NCBI RefSeq assembly: GCF_033558715.1
Contig: NZ_CP114606.1
Coordinates: 3,012,089 to 3,076,088 of the forward strand
Direction: 5' to 3'
Source: Acinetobacter sp. YWS30-1
GTDB lineage: Bacteria; Pseudomonadota; Gammaproteobacteria; Pseudomonadales; Moraxellaceae
Length of the DNA: 64,000 bases
In this document: one piece after another, positions 50,522 through 59,235 of the stretch
Position numbering within the stretch: the stretch's first letter is position 1
How the letters are laid out: every line of letters starts with the position of its first letter
Program-made: the position numbers and the translations under genes
Notes under the pieces: generated by a model
What the model was told of the DNA's origin: nothing
The model's database searches: none
Seen by the model: only the letters and a program-made list of their open reading frames with translations

Positions 50522-51715
50522 ATGTCTGACTCATCTTCCGCTTCTTCCGTCACCAAGCAATGGATTGGTGTCATCGCTTTAGCCTGCGCGGCTTTTATTT
50601 TTAACACCACCGAATTTATTCCTGTGGCATTACTGAGTGGAATCGGGCAAAGCTTTGCCATGTCCGCCACTCAGGCCGGCATCATGCTGACCATTTATGC
50701 TTGGATCGTGGCCCTACTATCTCTTCCGATCATGCTGCTCACTAAAGCCATAGAACGGCGTTTTCTACTGATGCTGGTCTTTGCGGTCTTTATTTTAAGT
50801 CATGTGCTGTCCTATTTTGCCTGGAGTTTTAGCACGCTGGTGATCAGTCGGATAGGGATTGCCATCGCACATGCCTTGTTCTGGTCGATTACCGCTTCAC
50901 TCGCGGTTCGGGTCGCACCGAAAGGTAAAGAGTTTCAGGCACTTGGTTTATTAGCCACAGGAACGGCGATGGCGATGGTGCTCGGTATTCCATTTGGCCG
51001 GATGATTGGTGAGGCGTATGGCTGGCGTAACAGTTTTGCCCTGATTGCGTGTCTCGCATTGATCATTTGCCTGATTCTGGCCAAAACCTTGCCATTGCTT
51101 CCAAGTGTCAATTCAGGCTCCCTCAGCAGCTTAAAAAGCCTGATCAAACGTCCAAGCCTGATGCTAGTCTTTACCCTCACCATTCTGGTGATTACGGCGC
51201 AGTTTACCGCTTATAGCTATATTGAACCATTCTCCCTGAATATCGCCCGCTTTGATTCAGCCCAGACCACAACTTTACTTCTGGTTTATGGCGGAGCAGG
51301 ATTCCTGGGTTCTTATCTGTTTGGCCGCTTTGCCGCACAGTTTCCGAAAATGACTATTCCTGCTTTTACTTTTGGACTGGTTATTTCCATGCTGCTGTTA
51401 TTACCACTGTCGAGCACAGTCACAGGTCTGTCTGGCTTATCTCTACTATGGGGTTTGAGCATCATTGGTTTCAGCTTGGCTCTACAATCCAAAACCTTGA
51501 ACCTGGCTGCAGATGCCACCGATGTTGCTATGGCCATTTATTCAAGCCTGTATAATGTCGGTATTGGCGGAGGAGCTTTGCTTGGCAGTATAGTCACGCT
51601 TCAGATTGGGCTATCGAACATTGGCTGGGTAGGCGCAGGGCTGGCGATCCTTGGATTTCTGCTTAGTCTTTATTTGGTTCAGCGCCTAGACTTTTTGCCC
51701 AAAGCCGCTGATTAA
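50522..51715 (+). CDS. sotB: Sugar efflux transporter of the SotB type (MFS)
   Basis: A 12-helix major-facilitator exporter of about 397 residues, close from memory to E. coli SotB over most of its length: [61 protein letters not shown], and [16 protein letters not shown]. coli SotB exports arabinose and IPTG. The frame opens at 50510; ATG 50522 (MSDSSS) gives the family length. No ribosome site is clear for either. The function (sugar or drug export) is inferred from similarity. Confidence 0.88.
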   Translation: MSDSSSASSVTKQWIGVIALACAAFIFNTTEFIPVALLSGIGQSFAMSATQAGIMLTIYAWIVALLSLPIMLLTKAIERRFLLMLVFAVFILSHVLSYFAWSFSTLVISRIGIAIAHALFWSITASLAVRVAPKGKEFQALGLLATGTAMAMVLGIPFGRMIGEAYGWRNSFALIACLALIICLILAKTLPLLPSVNSGSLSSLKSLIKRPSLMLVFTLTILVITAQFTAYSYIEPFSLNIARFDSAQTTTLLLVYGGAGFLGSYLFGRFAAQFPKMTIPAFTFGLVISMLLLLPLSSTVTGLSGLSLLWGLSIIGFSLALQSKTLNLAADATDVAMAIYSSLYNVGIGGGALLGSIVTLQIGLSNIGWVGAGLAILGFLLSLYLVQRLDFLPKAAD

Positions 51716-51805
51716 ACGCTGCTTTTTGTAAAATAATTTGTGATTATGCATAAAATCTGTCATGCTCATCTGATATTGAGCAATTGCTCAAACAGAATTG
51801 AGTTT

Positions 51806-51968
51806 GAACAAGGGGAGTAGCCTCCTCCAAACGTTTAAGAATGAAATTTCAGTTTTTAAACGTGTCAGAATATCGTCATTACACTTTGCAAAAAGTCGGT
51901 ATCTGAGCATCTTTAGGTCACACTTGATATAAAAAAGTGAAACACTAAGATGTAGGCAAGACCTTGAT
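51806..51968 (+). promoter_or_regulatory. yybP-ykoY (manganese) riboswitch upstream of alx
   Basis: The leader contains the diagnostic blocks in order: AAGGGGAGTAG (51811), TGTCAGAATATCGTC (51863), GCATCTTTAGGTCACA (51907) and AGGCAAGACCTTG (51954). CAAGG (51809-51813) pairs with CCTTG (51962-51966) as P1. This is the Mn2+-sensing family that commonly precedes TerC/alx genes. It is followed by a terminator that reuses the P1 3' strand. Confidence 0.92.
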
Positions 51969-52016
51969 CATGTTGTTATAGATGTTTTTCATCTGGCAGC
52001 TGGTCAAGGTTTTTTT
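51961..52016 (+). terminator. Riboswitch expression platform: Rho-independent terminator
   Basis: ACCTTGATCA at 51961 pairs with the GGTCAAGGT at 52002-52010 (an internal AGATG/CATCT hairpin in between), followed by seven T. The 5' strand is part of the riboswitch P1, so ligand-bound P1 would block the terminator, giving metal-induced read-through. Confidence 0.82.
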
Positions 52017-52046
52017 ATGGCCAGTCGTCCGATGTGGAGAATTCAC

Positions 52047-53012
52047 ATGGAAACAATTGGTACGCTCTGGCTGTATCTTGTCTTTTTCGCAATTGTCGCC
52101 GTCATGCTGGTGATCGATTTTGTCGGCTTTAAACATCAGCATGGTCAGGAAGTAAAAGTCCGTACCGCTGCCTACTGGAGTATCGCCTGGGTCAGTGTCG
52201 CGACTTTATTTGGTGGTGGATTATGGCTGTATCTGGAGCAGACTGCAGGTGCGGCAATTGCCAATACCAAGGTCATGGAATACTTTGCCGGTTATCTGCT
52301 GGAAAAATCCTTGGCAATTGATAATGTCTTTGTCTGGCTAATGATCTTTGCCGCCTTTGCCATTCCACCAGCGCTACAACGTAAATTGCTGTTATATGGT
52401 GTACTGGGTGCAATTGTGCTCAGAACAATCTTTATTTTTATTGGTGCCTGGTTTGTACAGGAATTCTCCTGGATTCTGTATCTCTTCGGTGCGTTCCTGG
52501 TGTATACCGGCTTCAAATTCCTGCGTGGTCAGCACGAAGAAGACAGCAATATTGAAGATATGGCCATTCTGAAATGGCTACGTAAACATATGCGTATCAC
52601 CCCGCAACTTCAGGGCGATAAATTCTTTGTCCGTCAAAATGGTTTGCTTTGGGCAACGCCGTTATTCTTGGTGCTGATTCTGGTCGAAGCCTCTGATGTA
52701 ATCTTCGCAGTCGATTCTATTCCGGCTATTTTTGCTGTCACCACCGACCCCTTCATTGTGCTTACTGCGAACCTGATGGCAATTTTAGGCCTGCGTGCAA
52801 TGTTCTTCCTGCTCTCAGGTGCAGCCTCAAAAATGCATTATCTGCCTTATGGCCTAGGTTTGATTCTGGTCTTTATCGGCTTTAAGATGTTGATGCTGGA
52901 TGTATTCCATATGCCGATCTGGATTTCACTGAGCTTTATTGTGATTGTCTTGACAGTGACTGCGATCTTGTCGATTCGTCATAGCAAGAAACATAACGAA
53001 ACTACGCTGTAA
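52047..53012 (+). CDS. alx: TerC-family membrane protein Alx (manganese-related)
   Basis: A 321-residue protein, the length of E. coli Alx, with about nine helices. Family features are ADLDNVFVW-type IEKSLAIDNVFVWLMIFAAF near residue 85, RTIFIFIGAWFV, ATPLFLVLILVEASDVIFAV near 210, and DSIPAIFAVTTDPFIVLTAN with the acidic pairs likely to bind metal. The open frame includes ATG 52017 inside the terminator T-run; ATG 52047 with GGAG upstream is the real start. The riboswitch implicates manganese export or homeostasis. Confidence 0.95.
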   Translation: METIGTLWLYLVFFAIVAVMLVIDFVGFKHQHGQEVKVRTAAYWSIAWVSVATLFGGGLWLYLEQTAGAAIANTKVMEYFAGYLLEKSLAIDNVFVWLMIFAAFAIPPALQRKLLLYGVLGAIVLRTIFIFIGAWFVQEFSWILYLFGAFLVYTGFKFLRGQHEEDSNIEDMAILKWLRKHMRITPQLQGDKFFVRQNGLLWATPLFLVLILVEASDVIFAVDSIPAIFAVTTDPFIVLTANLMAILGLRAMFFLLSGAASKMHYLPYGLGLILVFIGFKMLMLDVFHMPIWISLSFIVIVLTVTAILSIRHSKKHNETTL

Positions 53013-53028
53013 AGCTAATCATAAAAAA

Positions 53029-53054
53029 AAGCCTGCTGATGCAGGCTTTTTTAT
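53029..53054 (+). terminator. Rho-independent terminator of alx
   Basis: AAGCCTGC, loop TGAT, GCAGGCTT with A-run and T-run, about 16 nt after the stop. Confidence 0.85.
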
Positions 53055-53137
53055 TTGTCTATAAGCTCAGCTGCATACGCACGCTCTGTTGAAATTATTC
53101 GTGATTGTCTGATCTCATAAAAAATACGCATGGTTAA

Positions 53138-53153
53138 ATATGAATGTTCATAT
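53138..53153. promoter_or_regulatory. Near-palindrome upstream of guaD
   Basis: ATATGAA-TG-TTCATAT, 60 nt before the guaD start; possible operator. Binding protein unknown. Confidence 0.35.
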
Positions 53154-53212
53154 AAACATGCTAATTTTTTCAGCTACAATCAATCGGAAAAATCAAAAAG
53201 CGCAGGTTTTAA

Positions 53213-54532
53213 ATGTCTTCTATCATTGCAACGACGGCAATACGCGGTCGCTTCCTGGATATCAAGAATACGGTTGCCCAAGCGCGTGAAATTCACGACC
53301 AAGTGCGATATGTAGAAGATGGCTTGCTCATCAGCCAGAATGGTGAGATTCAATGGTTTGGCAGCTGGGAAGAGGGGCAGCAGCATCTGCCTGAAGGAGT
53401 GCAGGTATCTCATTATCCTGAGCAGCTGATCGTGCCAGGTTTTATTGATACCCATATCCATTTCCCGCAAACCGAAATGGTCGGTGCCTATGGTGAACAG
53501 CTACTGGAATGGTTAAATACTTATACCTTCCCGACTGAGATCCAGTTTCAGGATCCAGCTTATAGCCAGAAAATTGCACAGTTCTTTATTCAGGAACTGC
53601 TGAAGAATGGTACAACCACAGCTTTGGTGTTCTGTACCGTTCATCCGGCTTCGGTAGAAGCACTGTTCGAAGCGGCTACAGCACAGAATATGCGACTGAT
53701 TGCCGGTAAAGTGCTGATGGACCGCCATGCACCTGAAGCCCTAACCGATACCGCAGAATCTGCCTATAGCGATTCTAAAGCCCTGATTGAGAAATGGCAT
53801 GGTAAGGGACGTAATCTTTATGCGATTACGCCCCGTTTTGCTCCAACCTCAACCCCTGAACAGCTAGAAAAAGCAGGTCAGTTAAAAGCTGAATATCCAG
53901 ATGTCTATGTCCATACTCATCTCAGTGAAAATAAAAACGAGATTGCCTGGGTAAAAGAACTCTTTCCGGAACGTGAAGGCTATCTGGATGTCTATCATCA
54001 TTATGGGCTGACCGGTGCTAAATCCGTATTTGCGCATTGTGTGCATCTGGAGGAAGGGGAGTGGGAGTGCATGCATCAAACCGACTCTGCGATTGCCTTC
54101 TGCCCAACCTCAAACCTGTTCCTGGGTAGCGGTTTATTTCCGCTGAAGAAAGCTTGGGATAAAGGCGTAAAAGTCGGCTTGGGTACTGATATCGGGGCAG
54201 GAACCTCCTTTAACCAGCTCCAAACCTTAAATGAAGCTTATAAAGTACAACAGCTGCAAGGAGAAAAACTTTCGGCTTTTGAATCGCTATATCATGCGAC
54301 CTTGGGTGGTGCGAAAGCCTTAAGTCTGGATGATCGCTTGGGGAATTTCAATGCGGGCAAAGAAGCAGACTTTGTGGTGCTGGATCTTAATGCCACCGCT
54401 TTACAACAACTGCGTCAGAGCAGAGCCAAAAATATTGAAGACACCTTTTTTGCACTGACCATGCTGGGAGATGACCGTAATATTGCAGCAACTTATGTCT
54501 ATGGACAGGCTGTCTATGTCAAGGCCCAATAA
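53213..54532 (+). CDS. guaD: Guanine deaminase
   Basis: Zn-dependent amidohydrolase turning guanine into xanthine in purine salvage/catabolism. The 439 residues show the HxH zinc motif DTHIHFPQTE near residue 82, VHTHLSENKNEIAW near 235, FAHCVHL near 275 and GTDIGAGTS near 325. It lies upstream of hpt, another purine-salvage gene. A small hydrophobic frame overlaps its 3' end. Confidence 0.95.
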   Translation: MSSIIATTAIRGRFLDIKNTVAQAREIHDQVRYVEDGLLISQNGEIQWFGSWEEGQQHLPEGVQVSHYPEQLIVPGFIDTHIHFPQTEMVGAYGEQLLEWLNTYTFPTEIQFQDPAYSQKIAQFFIQELLKNGTTTALVFCTVHPASVEALFEAATAQNMRLIAGKVLMDRHAPEALTDTAESAYSDSKALIEKWHGKGRNLYAITPRFAPTSTPEQLEKAGQLKAEYPDVYVHTHLSENKNEIAWVKELFPEREGYLDVYHHYGLTGAKSVFAHCVHLEEGEWECMHQTDSAIAFCPTSNLFLGSGLFPLKKAWDKGVKVGLGTDIGAGTSFNQLQTLNEAYKVQQLQGEKLSAFESLYHATLGGAKALSLDDRLGNFNAGKEADFVVLDLNATALQQLRQSRAKNIEDTFFALTMLGDDRNIAATYVYGQAVYVKAQ

Positions 54533-54620
54533 ATCGCGTCAGCGCAGGATCATTTTGGCTGCAATCGTCGCCGTCTGTGCCTTTGCGCTGAAGAGAGATT
54601 CACAGCAGCCCGAAAATTGA
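54516..54620 (+). CDS. Possible 34-residue membrane peptide overlapping the guaD end
   Basis: A short frame starting at ATG 54516 (within guaD, different frame) encoding 34 residues: a basic MSRPNKSRQRR start, then a hydrophobic stretch IILAAIVAVCAFAL, then KRDSQQPEN. It looks like a single-pass small protein. The ribosome site is weak. No relative is known to me, and the TCAGCGCA/TGCGCTGA hairpin within it could instead be a structural RNA. Confidence 0.3.
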   Translation: MSRPNKSRQRRIILAAIVAVCAFALKRDSQQPEN

Positions 54621-54684
54621 TTACATTTACAGCAAGTAAAACAGGTGCATCTCAAGCAAGGATGTATTAAAATTGCTGCAATTC

Positions 54685-54711
54685 AGGTGTTGCAGGTCAA
54701 CACCTTTTTTA
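54685..54711 (+). terminator. Terminator between guaD and hpt
   Basis: AGGTGTTG, loop CAGGT, CAACACCT with a run of six T, 33 nt before the hpt start. It either ends guaD transcription or attenuates hpt. Confidence 0.8.
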
Positions 54712-54743
54712 TTTTGCTATTTTTATTTTTTAGGTATCTACCC

Positions 54744-55271
54744 ATGACCGTTCAAATGAGCGTAATGATTTCCGCTGAAGAAATTCAAGCTAAAGTCAAA
54801 GAGCTTGGTGCTAAAATCGATGCACACTATGCCAATAGTGACAAAGAGCTTGTACTTATCGGTTTGTTACGCGGTTCAGTGATTTTCATGGCAGACTTGT
54901 GTCGTGCCATTACCAAGCCACATGAACTCGACTTCATGACTGTATCCAGCTACGGCGGCGGTACGATTTCGAGCCGTGATGTCAAAATCCTGAAAGATCT
55001 GGACGGTGAAATCCGTGGTAAAGATGTGCTGGTGGTTGAAGATATTATCGACTCAGGTAATACCTTAAGCAAAGTATTGGAAATCTTGCAAACCCGTCAG
55101 CCAAACTCAATTGAACTATGCACTTTGGTGAGCAAACCTTCACGTCGTGAAATCGAGCTGGAAGTAAAATTCCTGGGCTTTGAAGTCGAAGACAAGTTCA
55201 TTGTCGGTTATGGCCTGGACTATGATCAAAAATACCGTCATATTCCATTTATTGGTGAAATCGGTCTTTAA
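54744..55271 (+). CDS. hpt: Hypoxanthine phosphoribosyltransferase
   Basis: Salvages hypoxanthine (and guanine) to IMP/GMP with PRPP. It starts [20 protein letters not shown] at ATG 54744 (175 residues); upstream in-frame codons run through the terminator and are not coding. The PRPP motif is [17 protein letters not shown] near residue 97; earlier [15 protein letters not shown], and the [14 protein letters not shown]-terminus is typical of bacterial Hpt. A terminator with AAGTGGC/GCCACTT follows. Confidence 0.95.
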   Translation: MTVQMSVMISAEEIQAKVKELGAKIDAHYANSDKELVLIGLLRGSVIFMADLCRAITKPHELDFMTVSSYGGGTISSRDVKILKDLDGEIRGKDVLVVEDIIDSGNTLSKVLEILQTRQPNSIELCTLVSKPSRREIELEVKFLGFEVEDKFIVGYGLDYDQKYRHIPFIGEIGL

Positions 55272-55286
55272 GAACCGGTTTAAAAG

Positions 55287-55312
55287 AAGTGGCTTCGTGC
55301 CACTTTTTTTTA
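55287..55312 (+). terminator. Rho-independent terminator of hpt
   Basis: AAGTGGC, 5-nt loop, GCCACTT followed by a T-run, 16 nt after the stop. Confidence 0.85.
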
Positions 55313-55447
55313 TTTCTTGAATCATTTCAGTAACACAGCAAACAAAAACGCAACAGCCCGTTGCAGGACATGACTTTTTTCAGGGCTTTTCTTGCCGCAA
55401 GATAAACCTGATGTAAAAACAAAGACATGATAACAAGGAGTATGCTG

Positions 55448-55705
55448 ATGTGGTCAATTATCGTTGCAATTGTAGTGGGTTTTATTGCGGGTCTGGTTGC
55501 ACGTGCAATTCACCCTGGTGATGACAAGGCTGGATTCATTGTTACGACCCTGCTGGGGATTGCCGGTTCACTGGTTGCGACCTTTGCCGGACGTATGCTG
55601 GGCTTGTACTCCCAAGATTCTGCCGCAGGCTTCATTGCTTCAGTGATCGGTGCCATAGTCATCCTGTTTATCTACAATATGGTGACTAAACGTAAACGAA
55701 TCTAA
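55448..55705 (+). CDS. GlsB/YeaQ/YmgE-family stress-response membrane protein
   Basis: An 85-residue protein with three hydrophobic segments (MWSIIVAIVVGFIAGLVARA; GFIVTTLLGIAGSLVATFAG; AGFIASVIGAIVILFIYNMV). The glycine spacing GLVARAIHPG matches the transglycosylase-associated GlsB/YeaQ family, linked to envelope stress. The open frame starts at 55427, but AAGGAG is 7 nt before ATG 55448, which is preferred. Confidence 0.9.
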   Translation: MWSIIVAIVVGFIAGLVARAIHPGDDKAGFIVTTLLGIAGSLVATFAGRMLGLYSQDSAAGFIASVIGAIVILFIYNMVTKRKRI

Positions 55706-55732
55706 GCTCTGCTTGGTATAAGTTTCTTTCAT

Positions 55733-55763
55733 AAAAAGAGCACCTAGATAGGTGCTCTTTTTT
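55733..55763. terminator. Bidirectional terminator between glsB-like and dsbC-like genes
   Basis: AGAGCACCTA, 2-nt loop, TAGGTGCTCT, flanked by A5 and T-run. It is shared by the convergent genes ending at 55705 and 55784. Confidence 0.88.
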
Positions 55764-55783
55764 TATTGAGCATAGTCAGAATT

Positions 55784-56482
55784 TTACAGGCCGAATTCTT
55801 TGAAACCTTGTTCAATCTGTTCTGCTGGCTGAGCGCCCATGACCTTAAAACCATTCGAGAAAATAATCGCTGGAGTGCCATTTACACCGAGTGATTGTGC
55901 CAGCTGTTTATTACGTTCAATTGGATTGCTACAGCTCTTTTTCGATTTAGGCTGTATACCTTGACCAATCAGGTCTTCCCAGGCCTGGGCCGGATTTTTT
56001 TCACAATAAACCTGTTTGGACGGCGCAATTGACTGCTGTTTTAAAGGCAGAATGAAGGTATAAATCGTGACATCTTTGAGTTTTTTCAGCTCTACTTCAA
56101 GTTGTTTACAATACGGGCAATTTGGGTCAGAAAAGATGGCAAGCTGACGTTTTCCGGTCCCTCTGACTGATTTAATCGCATCCTGAAGCGGTAACTTTTT
56201 CCAGTCGACACTGTTTTGTTTGAGTAATAAATCCTGAGTCAGATTATGCTGGTCCTGGATACGAAACATTGAACCGGCTAGGAGATGCTGGGCATCTTCA
56301 TTCAGATAGACAATCTGCCCCTGCATGGAACCGCTATAGATTCCTTTCATTTCGGTAGGCTGAATATTTTCAATTTTCAGGTTGGGACTGTTTTTTGCCA
56401 GATTGGCTTTAACTGTATCCACATTGGCAAAGCTAAGGCCAGGGAAGAGGGTCAAAGCCAGCAGCATATTTCTTATTTGCAT
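55784..56482 (-). CDS. DsbC-family thiol:disulfide isomerase
   Basis: A 232-residue exported protein. Residues 1-19 form a signal peptide (FPGLSFA-N). After a dimerisation region (GQIVYLNEDAQHLLAGSMF) comes a thioredoxin fold with the active site DPNCPYCKQLE near residue 127, and the cis-Pro loop GVNGTPAIIF near residue 205. A second Cys pair (CEKN and CSNP) recalls DsbC. The open frame begins at TTG 56503; ATG 56482 has AGGA 5 nt upstream and fits the signal peptide. It repairs wrong disulfides in the periplasm. No DsbD is adjacent. Confidence 0.92.
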   Translation of the reverse strand: MQIRNMLLALTLFPGLSFANVDTVKANLAKNSPNLKIENIQPTEMKGIYSGSMQGQIVYLNEDAQHLLAGSMFRIQDQHNLTQDLLLKQNSVDWKKLPLQDAIKSVRGTGKRQLAIFSDPNCPYCKQLEVELKKLKDVTIYTFILPLKQQSIAPSKQVYCEKNPAQAWEDLIGQGIQPKSKKSCSNPIERNKQLAQSLGVNGTPAIIFSNGFKVMGAQPAEQIEQGFKEFGL

Positions 56483-56594
56483 GAATGTCCTGCTCAGGTC
56501 CAAGTTAAATGTGTTTCGATTTTAGTCTTTTTACAAAGAAAATTCTGACTATTTTATGTAGCCTGATGTTCAAATCGAACTGATCAATCAGTTA

Positions 56595-56610
56595 TGTTTC
56601 ACGTGGAACA
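56595..56610. other. parS-like site (ParB-binding centromere)
   Basis: TGTTTCACGTGGAACA, one base from the perfect palindrome found at 19991. It is intergenic, 9 nt after the CDF transporter stop and about 7 kb from oriC, where parS sites usually cluster. Confidence 0.82.
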
Positions 56611-56618
56611 TTGACCCT

Positions 56619-57554
56619 TTAATGCTGATTGACTTCTACCGAGATATGCACGATTTCTTCATGAATAGAGATCGCCTCACGGATTTGATCAGCACTAATG
56701 GGGATTCCCGTTTGAACGGCAACAAAACAGGAAAATTTACCTTTACCGACTCTCGATACATGCAGGTCAGTTAAATGCAGATCATTCCCATATTCAGCAA
56801 TGACTTCACGTATTTCTTCGACCACTGGGGCATCCATATCGGCATCCAGTAAAGTCTTGGCACTTTGCTTTAGCAGGCCAACCGCCCAGCGTGCAATCAG
56901 GATTGAGCCGACCAGTCCCAGTACTGCATCGAGAAAATCCCAGCCCATATATTTTCCAGCAAACAAGGCAATAATGGCCAGAACAGAAGTTACAGCATCA
57001 GCAACCACATGCAGAAAGGCCGCTTTATGGTTCAAGTCATGATGACCATGATTATTATCATGCTCATGATGGGAATGTCCGTAATGATGATCATGGTGAT
57101 GGTGCCCATCATCATGCAGCAACCAAGCACAGGCCAGATTAATCAATAGTCCTAAAATCGCGATTGGAATGGCTTCGTTATAATGAATCTGAACTGGCGA
57201 AAATAGACGTTCTACTGAATGAATCGCCATAAAACCGGCTACCACAAGCAATAAAATTGCACTGCTATAACTGGCCAGAATTTCAATCCGCCAGGTGCCC
57301 ATATTAAAGCGGGGATCATTCGTATAATGGCGGGCAGCTTTATAGGCAAAGTAAGCCAGCCCCAAGGCCAATACATGCGAGCCCATATGCCAGCCATCGG
57401 CAAGCAAAGCCATTGACTGGAAGATCCATCCCCCTAATACTTCCAGCACCATCATGACGGCGGTCAGAATCGTGGCAAACAGAATCTTTTTCTGTGCGAG
57501 TGGATTACCTTCATCAAATTGATGGCTGTGCGAATCGGCGTTATGTTTTTGCAT
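56619..57554 (-). CDS. dmeF: CDF-family metal cation exporter (DmeF-like)
   Basis: A 311-residue cation diffusion facilitator with six helices. The zinc/cobalt site is SMALLADGWHMGSHVLALG (HxxxD-type) near residue 48 and HVVADAVTSVLAI near 182. A His/Asp-rich cytoplasmic loop at about 150-172 (HDDGHHHHDHHYGHSHHEHD) is characteristic of DmeF-type Co/Ni exporters. A C-terminal metal-binding domain follows. It is divergent from an RcnR/FrmR-type repressor, with a matching operator between them, so metal-inducible export of Co, Ni or Zn is implied. The symbol is by analogy. Confidence 0.85.
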   Translation of the reverse strand: MQKHNADSHSHQFDEGNPLAQKKILFATILTAVMMVLEVLGGWIFQSMALLADGWHMGSHVLALGLAYFAYKAARHYTNDPRFNMGTWRIEILASYSSAILLLVVAGFMAIHSVERLFSPVQIHYNEAIPIAILGLLINLACAWLLHDDGHHHHDHHYGHSHHEHDNNHGHHDLNHKAAFLHVVADAVTSVLAIIALFAGKYMGWDFLDAVLGLVGSILIARWAVGLLKQSAKTLLDADMDAPVVEEIREVIAEYGNDLHLTDLHVSRVGKGKFSCFVAVQTGIPISADQIREAISIHEEIVHISVEVNQH

Positions 57555-57572
57555 AAAAGGGAACTGTTATTA

Positions 57573-57589
57573 ATACTCCCCCCTAGTAT
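57573..57589. promoter_or_regulatory. RcnR/CsoR-type operator
   Basis: ATACT-CCCCCC-T-AGTAT in the 56-nt gap between the divergent exporter and repressor genes. It is the TACT-(G/C)6-N-AGTA architecture known for RcnR-type repressors, read on either strand. Confidence 0.85.
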
Positions 57590-57610
57590 ATTTATTTTTG
57601 GAGATTTGTG

Positions 57611-57874
57611 GTGAGTCATGTACATGATGATAAAAAAATATTAAACCGGGTACGGCGCTTGCAAGGTCAGATGAACGCTGTAGAGCAGTCTCTCCTGAAT
57701 CCTGAAGCAGGTTGTATTCAGGTCCTGCAACAGGTTGCAGCCGTTAAAGGTGCCATAAACGGTTTGATGAATGAGTTGATCGAAACCCATTTAAGAGAGC
57801 ATGTCATTGGAGAAGCTGCAGTCAATGAAGAAAAACTGGCTGAGTTTTTAAAATTATTAAAACGTTATGGCTGA
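57611..57874 (+). CDS. RcnR/DmeR-type metal-sensing repressor (CsoR family)
   Basis: An 87-residue all-helical repressor. Counting from GTG 57611 (GGAG 7 nt upstream) the metal ligands of the Ni/Co sensor RcnR are all in place: His3, Cys35, His60 and His64. An earlier GTG at 57608 would shift them by one, so 57611 is preferred. It probably represses the divergent CDF exporter through the G/C-tract operator at 57573-57589 and lets go when Co or Ni binds. Confidence 0.92.
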   Translation: MSHVHDDKKILNRVRRLQGQMNAVEQSLLNPEAGCIQVLQQVAAVKGAINGLMNELIETHLREHVIGEAAVNEEKLAEFLKLLKRYG

Positions 57875-58013
57875 TTGCTTAGCTCAATATTTTTGTTTTG
57901 TTTACAGCAAGATAATTGACCGCTTTTTCATCTAACCGATACACTGCCACCCATTCTCTTCTTTCTTCCACATCATTCTTTTTAAAATGTGGTGAAACTT
58001 TTACGGCAGCTAC

Positions 58014-59192
58014 ATGACAGAAAATATCTCATGGCGACCTTTCGCCATGGTCAGTCTTGCATTGATTATGGGTACCATCGGTACAGCACTGGCAAGTCCG
58101 CTTTATCCCATTTATCAACAGATCTGGCATTTATCGCCAAGCCAGATTACCTATATTTTTGTCGCCTATATGTTTGGCTGTCTGGGTACCTTGTTATTCC
58201 TGGGACGTACCAGCAACACGATTGGTTTCTTAAGAACCCTGCAAATTGGCCTAGTATTTATTAGCATTGGCTTGGTCATTTCAGTCTTTGCCGAGAATGC
58301 GCTGATTTTGTCGGTGGGTCGTTTTATTATTGGCATTGCTTCAGGCCTGATGACCACTTCAGCAATGCTGGGCATGATGCAAACCATTCCAGAGTCTTAC
58401 AAGCAGCTTGCACCACAACTGGTGTCGATTCTGACGGCCATAGGCTTTGGTTTGGGGCCGTTTGTGGGTGGAGTGATTGCGCAGTTCTCTCAAACCCCAT
58501 TAATTACTCCATACCTCCCAATTATTCTTGGGGCAGTGCTGTGTTTTGTCGGATTATTCTGGCTAAAAACACCTGCTTTTGAACGCCAGCCTTTTAGTAT
58601 TGCACCGAAATTACTGCGTCCTGAACCTCAGTATCATGCTGTATTCATGATTGTGGGATTAACTGCATTTAATGCCTTTGCTGCTTTCAGTTTATTTGCT
58701 TCACTGTCACCGTCTTTTGTGCAGGATATCTTACCTTGGCATGGTCCTTTGGTCAGTGGTACCGCCATTACCTGCATTTTGCTGATTTCTGCTGTGGTGC
58801 AGTTCTTTGCTAAAGCTGTTCCTGCAAAGAAATGTCTGAATATTGGCTTGATGATTATGCTGGTGAGCTTGGTTAGCCTTGCTCTTTGTATGATCCTTAA
58901 AGCAAGTATCTTGTTCTTCGCCAGTGATATCTTATTCGGGATTGGACATGGTTTTGCCTTAATGGGCGCATTCGGTGTGATTCATGCGATCACAACCTTG
59001 CAAAATCGGGCAGCCGTGATGTCGACTTACCTGTTTATTGGCTATTTGGGCACGATTGTGCCGATTATCGCGGTGGGGTATCTGGCTGATCACTTCGGCT
59101 TAGGATTTGCCGTGATCAGTTTCTGTGTGGCGATCAGTGCACTCTGTCTAATCCTTTGGTTATGGCATCAAAAATTGCAGCTAAAAGCCTAA
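58014..59192 (+). CDS. MFS transporter, substrate unknown
   Basis: A 392-residue 12-helix major-facilitator protein. The usual loop 2-3 motif is degenerate (LGRTSNTIGFLR), and helix 5 (AIGFGLGPFVGGVIAQFS) carries the antiporter-like motif C pattern. This suggests a drug or metabolite exporter, but no specific subfamily is recognised. Start ATG 58014. It converges on mnmE, with a shared weak terminator. Confidence 0.85.
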   Translation: MTENISWRPFAMVSLALIMGTIGTALASPLYPIYQQIWHLSPSQITYIFVAYMFGCLGTLLFLGRTSNTIGFLRTLQIGLVFISIGLVISVFAENALILSVGRFIIGIASGLMTTSAMLGMMQTIPESYKQLAPQLVSILTAIGFGLGPFVGGVIAQFSQTPLITPYLPIILGAVLCFVGLFWLKTPAFERQPFSIAPKLLRPEPQYHAVFMIVGLTAFNAFAAFSLFASLSPSFVQDILPWHGPLVSGTAITCILLISAVVQFFAKAVPAKKCLNIGLMIMLVSLVSLALCMILKASILFFASDILFGIGHGFALMGAFGVIHAITTLQNRAAVMSTYLFIGYLGTIVPIIAVGYLADHFGLGFAVISFCVAISALCLILWLWHQKLQLKA

Positions 59193-59193
59193 T

Positions 59194-59222
59194 AAAAAAG
59201 TCCACATTTGAGGGCTTTTTTA
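59194..59222. terminator. Weak terminator between the MFS gene and mnmE
   Basis: AAAGTCC and GGGCTTT around an 8-nt loop, T-run after. It lies between the convergent stops at 59192 and 59236. Confidence 0.6.
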
Positions 59223-59235
59223 TATAACTTAAGGA

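Noticed and set aside
52017..52046. N-terminal extension of Alx from ATG 52017
   Set aside because: These bases are the T-run and spacer of the riboswitch terminator; ATG 52047 has a proper ribosome site and matches the family length.
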